Positions 57,938 through 64,000 of a stretch of DNA of 64,000 nucleotides are shown in pieces. The position numbers were made by a program, and so were the translations under genes. The notes under the pieces were generated by a model that saw nothing but the letters and a program-made list of their open reading frames with translations, was not told where the DNA came from and did no database searches. The DNA is from Cellvibrionales bacterium UBA4451 (GTDB lineage: Bacteria > Pseudomonadota > Gammaproteobacteria > Pseudomonadales > Porticoccaceae): NCBI GenBank assembly GCA_002390285.1, contig DGPB01000010.1, positions 71,620 through 135,619 of the forward strand, given 5' to 3'. Positions within the stretch are counted from its first letter, which is position 1. Every line of letters starts with the position of its first letter.

Positions 57938-58801
57938 TTGAATCGTTATCGAATAGCTTTGATTGTTTTACTGATGAGTTCGATCTGGCAAAGTGCCATG
58001 GCCCTCGAGATTAGGGGTGCTTTGACTCAGGGTTCTCTGGTAATAGGCAGGGTGTCTCCTGGTACTGAGGTGGAGTTGATGAAGCGCCAGGTTAGGGTTG
58101 GGGATGACGGCTTATTTGTTTTTGGTTTGGGCCGTGATACACCCAGTGAGATTGAACTTATAACCCGTAATGGTGATGGCGAGACAGAGTCTCACCAGTT
58201 AGCTATTACGCAGCGAGAATATCAGGAGCAGCGTGTGGACGGCGTCCCTGAAAAAACAGTTTCACCCCCATCTCCGGAGGTGCTAGAGCGTATTCTTCGG
58301 GAGGCAGCACTGGTTAAGAAAGCCAGAGCTGAGGATAACCGGGGTCTGGATTTTCTTTCAGGCTTTGTTAGGCCGTTAGAGGGCCCTATCACAGGCGTTT
58401 ACGGTAGTCGTAGAATTTACAATGGCAAGCCGGGCAGTCCGCACTACGGTCTGGATATCGCTGCTCCAACCGGTACGGATGTCTTTGCGCCGGCGCCAGG
58501 CGTGGTGAGGTTGATTCACGATGATATGTTCTACTCTGGGGGTACATTGATTCTCGAGCATGGCTATGGCATCAGCTCTACGTTTATTCATCTTAGCGAG
58601 GTGTTGGCGGCCTCAGGTCAGCGAGTAAAAGCGGGAGATTTGATTGCCCGTGTCGGTTCAACGGGTAGGGCGACAGGGCCACATTTGGACTGGCGTATCA
58701 ATTGGTTTGATGTGCGATTGGATCCGGCGTTGGTGTTAGAGGATTTTCCTGCGCAGGCACATCCCGGCTCGATCACTAAAGTTCACAACCAACATCCATA
58801 A
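57938..58801 (+). CDS. M23-family peptidase/LytM-like protein, exported
   Basis: A 287-residue protein with a signal peptide (IALIVLLMSSIWQSAMA), a beta-rich N-terminal region and a LytM domain near 165-275. The first zinc motif is SPHYGLDIAAPTG. The second motif is GPHLDWRIN, where the usual HxH reads HLD, so one ligand is Asp or the domain may be non-catalytic. Translation appears to start at TTG with GGGGAAA upstream; a longer frame overlaps the previous gene but lacks a site. Confidence 0.85.
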   Translation: MNRYRIALIVLLMSSIWQSAMALEIRGALTQGSLVIGRVSPGTEVELMKRQVRVGDDGLFVFGLGRDTPSEIELITRNGDGETESHQLAITQREYQEQRVDGVPEKTVSPPSPEVLERILREAALVKKARAEDNRGLDFLSGFVRPLEGPITGVYGSRRIYNGKPGSPHYGLDIAAPTGTDVFAPAPGVVRLIHDDMFYSGGTLILEHGYGISSTFIHLSEVLAASGQRVKAGDLIARVGSTGRATGPHLDWRINWFDVRLDPALVLEDFPAQAHPGSITKVHNQHP

Positions 58802-58892
58802 CTAAAACCACCCGAAAACCCGCCAGGCGTGGTTTTAACACCGCCTTTCCCTTAAACTTGTCCCTTTGGAATCTCCTTGATTCGGGGTTGTG

Positions 58893-59096
58893 ATGATTGA
58901 CAAGAAGTTGCTAAGTATTTTGGTGTGCCCGGTGAGTAAGGCACCCTTGGAATACGATAAAGAAAAAGATGAGTTGATATGTCGAGCCAGTGGTTTGGCC
59001 TACCCCGTCCGTGATGGTATTCCTGTGATGCTTGAAAGCGAGGCTCGCCAGTTGAGTACAGACGAAAAGCTCGGTGGCGATCATCAGGGGACGTAG
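58893..59096 (+). CDS. Trm112/YcaR family protein
   Basis: A 67-residue protein (LLSILVCPVSKAPLEYDKEKD...ASGLAYPVRDGIPVML) of the Trm112-like family. The first CPxC motif reads CPVS, so it lacks the second Cys, as also seen in Pseudomonas; a later Cys is in DELIC. In many genomes it lies between lpxK and kdsB, which are absent here. GGGG lies five bases before this ATG; a GTG codon just before it is possible. Confidence 0.88.
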   Translation: MIDKKLLSILVCPVSKAPLEYDKEKDELICRASGLAYPVRDGIPVMLESEARQLSTDEKLGGDHQGT

Positions 59097-59099
59097 ACC

Positions 59100-59450
59100 A
59101 TGTCAGAAGAAACCCTATTTTCCAAAATCATCAATGGCGATATTCCTGCGGACATCGTCTATGAGGATGAGTACTGCTTTGCCATTAGGGATATAGCGCC
59201 CAAAGCACCGACGCACTTATTGGTTATTCCACGCAAGCCTATTCCTCGCCTGGTCGATGCGTCACCAGAGGATAAGGCGTTGCTTGGTCACCTTATGCTT
59301 GCTGTGGGTGATATTGCCAAACAAGCGGGTGTTGACGAGGCTTTCCGGGTAGTGATTAATAATGGCGCGGCAGTTGGCCAAACAGTATTTCATCTTCACT
59401 TGCACATTCTTGGTAACAAGACATTCTCGGAAGATAGTCTGGGTTTCTAA
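59100..59450 (+). CDS. hinT: HIT family nucleotide hydrolase (HinT-like)
   Basis: A 116-residue protein with the histidine triad in QTVFHLHLHILG near residue 100 and the start TLFSKIINGDIPADIVYEDEYC typical of HinT. Members hydrolyse aminoacyl- and phosphoramidate nucleotides. The start lies three bases after the Trm112 gene stop, suggesting coexpression. Confidence 0.9.
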   Translation: MSEETLFSKIINGDIPADIVYEDEYCFAIRDIAPKAPTHLLVIPRKPIPRLVDASPEDKALLGHLMLAVGDIAKQAGVDEAFRVVINNGAAVGQTVFHLHLHILGNKTFSEDSLGF

Positions 59451-59516
59451 GAACCCACTAATTAGATCGATATTTGATAACGAGGCTTGTGAGCAGGCTG
59501 TGGAAATTGATTATTT

Positions 59517-62120
59517 ATGAAAAGTGCTGAAATACGCGATGCATTTCTGAGCTATTTTGAACGTCAGAAACACACCATTGTGGCGAGTAGTAGCCTGGTG
59601 CCCGGTAACGATCCGACCCTGTTATTTACCAATGCGGGCATGGTGCAGTTTAAAGATGTCTTTTTGGGTGGCGAAAAGCGTAACTACGCCCGTGCTACGT
59701 CGTCACAGCGCTGTGTGCGCGCTGGAGGCAAGCACAATGACCTGGAAAATGTCGGTTACACCGCGCGTCATCACACCTTCTTTGAAATGCTCGGTAATTT
59801 CAGCTTTGGTGATTATTTTAAACGGGATGCCATTAAGTTTGCATGGCAGTTTCTTACGGAGGAGCTTGGGCTGCCCGCAGAACGCCTGTGGGTTACCGTT
59901 CATATATCAGATGACGAGGCAGCAGATATTTGGCTCAAAGAGTTAGGGGTCAGTGCAGAGCGTTTTTCTCGATTGGATGAAGATAACTTCTGGCAAATGG
60001 GTGATACCGGCCCCTGCGGCCCCTGCTCCGAAATTTTTTATGATCACGGTGAAGATGTACCCGGTGGTCCACCCGGTAGTGAGAACGATGATCTCGATCG
60101 CTATATTGAGATTTGGAATCTGGTGTTTATGCAGTATGAACGCAGTGCTGACGGCACGATGGAACCGCTCCCTAAACCCTCGATTGATACCGGTATGGGG
60201 CTCGAGCGTATTGCTGCCGTCATGCAGGGAGTTCATAGTAACTATGAAATTGACCTGTTCCAGGCGTTACTCAAGGCCGCCGCAAAGGCCACTGGAACCA
60301 GTGACTTGGAAAATAAGTCACTGCGAGTCATCGCTGACCACATTCGTTCTTGCAGCTTCTTGATAGTGGATGGTGTGCTCCCATCCAATGAGGGTCGAGG
60401 CTATGTTCTCCGGAGAATTATTCGCCGCGCTGTTCGTCACGGAAATCAACTGGGTCAAACCGACGCCTTTTTCTACACGCTAGTAGCATCACTGGTAGCA
60501 GAAATGGGTGATGCTTATCCAGAGTTGGCCCAAGCTCAATCACAAGTTGAAAAAGTGTTGCTCGCAGAAGAGCAGCAGTTTGAAAAAACCCTCGATAAGG
60601 GGATAGCAGTTCTCAATACAGCGCTGGCTGCATTGCAGGGTGATGTGATTCCTGGTGATGTGGTCTTTACCCTTTACGATACTTACGGCTTCCCTGTGGA
60701 CCTGACTAACGATATCGCTCGAGAGCGGGGTTTATCACTGGATATGTCTGGTTATGAAGAGGCCATGAATGCACAGCGTCAGCGTGCTCGCGCTGCGGGG
60801 TCCTTCAAAGTGGACTATACCCAACAGCTGCAATTGGACGGCAAGACTGAATTTTACGGCTATGAGAGCACTTGCGGTACGGGTTCTGTCGTAGCCTTGA
60901 TAGCGGATGGTAACATTGTGGATACAGTATTTGCTGGTGATGAGGCCGTTGTGGTGCTAGATAAAACATCCTTTTATGCCGAGTCTGGTGGTCAGGTGGG
61001 TGATAGCGGATATCTGAGTACAGCGGATGCTGTGTTTCATGTGCGCGACTGTCAGAAGCAGGGAAATCACTTTTTACATATCGGCGTGGTGACGTCTGGC
61101 TCAATAAGTGTTGGTCAGCAACTTGATACTGACGTGAAGGCAGATGTTCGTCTGGCAACAGCTCTTAATCACTCTGCTACCCACCTGTTACATTCGGCGT
61201 TAAGAAGTATTTTGGGTGAGCACGTCACCCAGAAGGGATCATTAGTTGATAGCAATCGCCTGCGCTTTGACTTTAGCCATTTTGAAGCAGTGACACCTGA
61301 ACAGCTAAAAGCCGTTGAGCAGAAAGTGAATACAGAAATTCGTCGCAACTCTCTAGTGAAAACCGATATTTGTGATATGAAGGCGGCCCAAAAGAAAGGC
61401 GCTATGGCGCTGTTCGGTGAGAAATATGGTGATGAAGTGCGGGTACTGACCATGGGCGATGGTTTTTCCGTAGAACTTTGTGGCGGCACGCATGCATCGC
61501 GCACTGGTGATATTGGTCTTATGCGTATAGTGAATGAGACAGGTATAGCTGCAGGTGTTCGCCGTATTGAGGCTGTTACGGGTGGCCAAGCATTGGCCTA
61601 TTTGGACGGGCTTGAGCAGCAGCTGGATATTATCAGTCGGACTCTAAAAGCCAACCGAGAAAATGTGGCGCAGAAAGTGGCATTACTTTGTACCGAAGCA
61701 AAAGAGCTTGAAAAACAAAATGCTCAATTAAAGGGCAAGCTGGCCAGTTCCGCTGGAACTGATTTGGCAACACAGGCAAGAGAGATTCATGGGGTGAAAG
61801 TGCTGGTGGCCAGCCTTGATGGTGTCGATCCCAAGGCCCTCCGCGATACGGTAGACCAGTTGAAAAATAAATTGGGTAGCGCCGTAGTATTACTCGCTGC
61901 GCCGGGTGACGAGAAGGTCGCGTTGGTTGCTGGGGTGACGAGCGATACCACCGACAGGGTAAAGGCTGGTGAACTGATGCAGTTTGTGGCGGAAAAACTG
62001 GGTGGTAAAGGTGGCGGTCGTCCTGATATGGCTCAGGGTGGTGGTACCGATATCGCTGCACTGCCCGCCGCCATTGATGCAGTATTTGATTGGGTGGAGA
62101 AAAAGCTTGGCGGTCAATAG
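59517..62120 (+). CDS. alaS: Alanyl-tRNA synthetase
   Basis: An 867-residue synthetase with the full bacterial plan: a class II aminoacylation core (HHTFFEMLGNFSFGDYFK near residue 80), the editing domain with HSATHLLHSAL near 555 and CGGTHASRTGDIG near 660, and the C-Ala coiled coil and glycine-rich end (KLGGKGGGRPDMAQGGG). It starts a conserved alaS-lysC-csrA cluster. The ATG follows an AT-rich leader. Confidence 0.96.
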   Translation: MKSAEIRDAFLSYFERQKHTIVASSSLVPGNDPTLLFTNAGMVQFKDVFLGGEKRNYARATSSQRCVRAGGKHNDLENVGYTARHHTFFEMLGNFSFGDYFKRDAIKFAWQFLTEELGLPAERLWVTVHISDDEAADIWLKELGVSAERFSRLDEDNFWQMGDTGPCGPCSEIFYDHGEDVPGGPPGSENDDLDRYIEIWNLVFMQYERSADGTMEPLPKPSIDTGMGLERIAAVMQGVHSNYEIDLFQALLKAAAKATGTSDLENKSLRVIADHIRSCSFLIVDGVLPSNEGRGYVLRRIIRRAVRHGNQLGQTDAFFYTLVASLVAEMGDAYPELAQAQSQVEKVLLAEEQQFEKTLDKGIAVLNTALAALQGDVIPGDVVFTLYDTYGFPVDLTNDIARERGLSLDMSGYEEAMNAQRQRARAAGSFKVDYTQQLQLDGKTEFYGYESTCGTGSVVALIADGNIVDTVFAGDEAVVVLDKTSFYAESGGQVGDSGYLSTADAVFHVRDCQKQGNHFLHIGVVTSGSISVGQQLDTDVKADVRLATALNHSATHLLHSALRSILGEHVTQKGSLVDSNRLRFDFSHFEAVTPEQLKAVEQKVNTEIRRNSLVKTDICDMKAAQKKGAMALFGEKYGDEVRVLTMGDGFSVELCGGTHASRTGDIGLMRIVNETGIAAGVRRIEAVTGGQALAYLDGLEQQLDIISRTLKANRENVAQKVALLCTEAKELEKQNAQLKGKLASSAGTDLATQAREIHGVKVLVASLDGVDPKALRDTVDQLKNKLGSAVVLLAAPGDEKVALVAGVTSDTTDRVKAGELMQFVAEKLGGKGGGRPDMAQGGGTDIAALPAAIDAVFDWVEKKLGGQ

Positions 62121-62281
62121 CTAAAAGAGATGTAACCCCTTTAGCCTTGACTGGTTGCTCTTAACTTTAAACGTCATTTGGTGTTTAATTGCCAGCCACT
62201 TTTAGGTTTGTTTTTAGGTTGTCTTCAGCTTGGAAAGTAGGCAAATAATTCTTTAATAATATTCTTGAGTCTAAAAAGTTC

Positions 62282-63514
62282 ATGAGTTTAATCGTTCAAA
62301 AATATGGTGGCACCTCGGTTGGAACCATCGACCGAATTGAGGCCGTTGCCGACAAAATTGCGGGCTTCCGTAATCGTGGTGATGATGTGGTTGTCGTTGT
62401 TTCGGCCATGAGTGGTGAAACTAATCGATTGATATCACTGGCCAGTGATATCCATGAGGAGCCAAGCCCTCGTGAGATGGATGTACTGCTATCAACCGGT
62501 GAGCAGGTGACCATTGCGCTGCTAAGCATGGCATTACAAAAACGGGGCTGTGATGCCCGCTCTTATACGGGTGGTCAGGTTCGTATTCTTACCGATAGCG
62601 CACACTCTAAGGCTCGCATTCAAGATATTGATGCCCACCGAATGCAGGAAGACTTGTCTGCAGGTAGAGTTGTGGTTGTTGCCGGTTTTCAGGGTGCTGA
62701 TGAGCAGGGCAATATTACGACGCTTGGGCGCGGTGGTTCTGATACGACAGCAGTGGCATTGGCCGCGGCGTTAAAGGCCGATGAATGCCAGATTTACACT
62801 GATGTAGATGGCGTATACACAACCGATCCTCGCATGGTCTCAGGTGCTCGTCGCCTAGATCGCATTACCTTTGAGGAAATGCTAGAAATGGCCAGCCAAG
62901 GCTCCAAGGTATTACAAATTCGCGCTGTTGAGTTTGCTGGAAAATACAAGGTTCCACTAAGGGTGCTATCCAGTTTTGAAGATGGCCCTGGTACATTGAT
63001 TACACTTGAGGATGATAACGATATGGAAAAACCGGTTGTTTCTGGTATTGCCTTTAACCGTGATGAGGCCAAACTCACCATTCGTGGTATTCCTGATGTT
63101 CCTGGTATCGCATCTAGGGTGCTGGGAGCCGTAGGGCGGGCCAATATTGAAGTAGATGTCATCGTTCAGAATGTGGCTCAAGATAATACAGCTTCTCTGA
63201 CCTTCACCGTTCACCGCAATGAATTGGCTAAGGCAAAGGATGTGCTGGAAACGGTAGCCAAAGAGCTAGGTGCGACGACAGTTGAAGCGGATGCGGGTAT
63301 TGCCAAGCTGGCGCTAGTCGGCGTGGGGATGCGCTCCCATGCGGGTGTGGCAGCCACCATGTTTGAAGCCCTAGCCAACGACAATATTAACATTCAGATG
63401 ATCAGTACCTCAGAGATCAAAATCACCGTTGTGATTGATGAGCGTTATCTGGAGCTGGCCGTTCGAGCCCTCCACAGTGCATTTGAGCTGGAGGAGCGAG
63501 ATAAGACAGAGTGA
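62282..63514 (+). CDS. lysC: Aspartate kinase, lysine-sensitive type
   Basis: A 410-residue monofunctional aspartokinase. The ATP/aspartate motif is VQKYGGTSVGTIDRIEAVAD at the start, and FQGADEQGNITTLGRGGSDTTAV follows. Two ACT domains occupy the last 150 residues (RGIPDVPGIASRVLGAVGRANIEVD and VGVGMRSHAGVAATMFEALANDNINIQMIS). It catalyses the first step to lysine, threonine and methionine and is likely feedback-inhibited by lysine and threonine. No lysine riboswitch is visible in the 161-base upstream gap. Confidence 0.95.
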   Translation: MSLIVQKYGGTSVGTIDRIEAVADKIAGFRNRGDDVVVVVSAMSGETNRLISLASDIHEEPSPREMDVLLSTGEQVTIALLSMALQKRGCDARSYTGGQVRILTDSAHSKARIQDIDAHRMQEDLSAGRVVVVAGFQGADEQGNITTLGRGGSDTTAVALAAALKADECQIYTDVDGVYTTDPRMVSGARRLDRITFEEMLEMASQGSKVLQIRAVEFAGKYKVPLRVLSSFEDGPGTLITLEDDNDMEKPVVSGIAFNRDEAKLTIRGIPDVPGIASRVLGAVGRANIEVDVIVQNVAQDNTASLTFTVHRNELAKAKDVLETVAKELGATTVEADAGIAKLALVGVGMRSHAGVAATMFEALANDNINIQMISTSEIKITVVIDERYLELAVRALHSAFELEERDKTE

Positions 63515-63688
63515 GAAGAGCTCGCCTATTTCCTCTAATATGGAATGATTGGTATAGTTCACCTACTTAAGGCCGATATCAGACTTTTTCGGCCTCTGGT
63601 GACTTGGTTACACCAAAAGAATAAAAGCCAGGGAAAAGAGGACATCAGTGTTATCACTGATAATTTGGCAGTGTATAGGAGTTCAATC

Positions 63689-63868
63689 ATGTTAATTCTC
63701 ACACGACGTGTAGGAGAAACCCTGATTATTGGTGACGATGTTAGTGTTACCGTATTAGGGGTTAAAGGAAACCAGGTTCGGATAGGCATTGATGCACCAA
63801 AGGATGTGTCTGTTCACAGGGAAGAGATCTATAAGCGAATTCAGTCGGAAAATGAAGCGCCAGAGTAG
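63689..63868 (+). CDS. csrA: Carbon storage regulator CsrA
   Basis: A 59-residue RNA-binding dimer that represses or activates translation at GGA motifs. MLILTRRVGETLIIGDD and QVRIGIDAPKDVSVHREEIY are nearly invariant in the family. The ribosome binding site AGGAG itself contains a GGA motif, so autoregulation is possible. The clean start is the ATG after it; a longer frame extending into the lysC gap is not real. Confidence 0.97.
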   Translation: MLILTRRVGETLIIGDDVSVTVLGVKGNQVRIGIDAPKDVSVHREEIYKRIQSENEAPE

Positions 63869-63880
63869 CCTAAATCCTCT

Positions 63881-63907
63881 TTGATTTTTCAAATGATATG
63901 TTATTAT
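63881..63907 (+). promoter_or_regulatory. Putative promoter of tRNA-Ser
   Basis: TTGATT and TATTAT are 15 bases apart, a short spacing, and are followed by a GC-rich GCCGCC discriminator. The tRNA begins about 65 bases further on. Confidence 0.35.
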
Positions 63908-63973
63908 GCCGCCTCATTTTTTGGTGGTGGCAGAAAGCTGTTACCTTGGAATATATAAGCTGAATAATGAACT

Positions 63974-64000
63974 GGTGAGGTGGCCGAGTGGTTGAAGGCG
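63974..64000 (+). tRNA. tRNA-Ser, 5' part (window ends inside gene)
   Basis: GGTGAGG acceptor, TG, and the D arm GCCGAGTGGTTGAAGGC match a type II serine tRNA. The anticodon is beyond the window. The position after csrA is the usual one in pseudomonads. Confidence 0.85.

Noticed and set aside
62121..62281. Lysine riboswitch upstream of lysC
   Set aside because: The gap is only 161 bases and shows no five-helix core or anti-terminator/terminator pair.
63545..63688. N-terminal extension of csrA
   Set aside because: CsrA is about 60 residues and starts at the ATG that follows the AGGAG site; the upstream frame has no such site or homology.
1..64000. CRISPR array, prophage, intact IS or plasmid origin
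   Set aside because: No evenly spaced identical repeats, phage structural genes, transposases or replication genes were seen; only the single REP-like hairpin points to mobility.

Overview
The window is a contiguous, gene-dense piece of a gammaproteobacterial chromosome. Nearly every gene is a recognisable core gene: Tol-Pal end, queuosine synthesis, pyruvate dehydrogenase, Rsx/Rnf complex, purMN, mutS, recA, alaS-lysC-csrA. Several neighbourhoods match those of pseudomonads and related marine Gammaproteobacteria: pal-cpoB-queE-queC-tRNA-Lys, purNM divergent from a DUF2066 gene and hda, arsC-wrbA-DUF2069, pncC-recA, and alaS-lysC-csrA-tRNA-Ser. GC content is moderate and there is no prophage, CRISPR array or intact IS. 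A marine member of the Cellvibrionales or a related order would fit; that placement is an inference from gene content, not a phylogeny.

Layout. 1-2.9 kb: the 3' end of pal, cpoB, queE-queC and tRNA-Lys(UUU). 3-10 kb: nadA, the BepA-type periplasmic protease (reverse), a PerM/AI-2E-type permease and an M16 zinc protease. 10-14.5 kb: aceE and aceF, with no E3 gene following. 14.6-19.1 kb: a small exported protein, a DeaD-type RNA helicase, a YaiI-family protein and an SLC13 carrier. 19.1-21 kb is the only clearly accessory stretch: a REP-like hairpin, two unrecognised small genes separated by an integron-attC-like element, and a lipoprotein lytic transglycosylase. 21-24.5 kb: a SulP carrier and a TPP-dependent enzyme of unknown substrate. 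24.7-30.7 kb: rsxABCDGE on the reverse strand. 30.9-34.5 kb: metG divergent from an Mrp/ApbC ATPase, then dcd. 34.5-40.5 kb: SirB2-like, DUF3014, DUF3108, purN, purM (reverse), then DUF2066 and hda (forward). 40.5-48.7 kb: a TlpA-like thioredoxin, a YihY membrane protein, arsC, wrbA, DUF2069, sppA, fdxA and mutS. 49.3-52.2 kb: a GDT1-type cation exporter, an orphan membrane protein with a kinase-dimerisation-like tail and an RNA methyltransferase. 52.4-59.5 kb: pncC, recA with a LexA box, a fatty-acid-hydroxylase-family gene, DUF4126, recX, a YheT-like hydrolase, an exported Cys-rich protein, an M23-family protein, Trm112 and HIT. 59.5-64 kb: alaS, lysC, csrA and the start of tRNA-Ser.

The most unusual thing I see is not a gene. 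Several intergenic gaps contain short, degenerate tandem repeats (12-17 bp, three to four copies, unrelated from gap to gap) lying next to start or stop codons. Two protein genes also carry in-frame repeats of 21 and 27 bp. Together with the 19.3-19.9 kb accessory segment and the orphan membrane protein at 50.3 kb, these are the best leads. I found no convincing multi-gene undescribed system.
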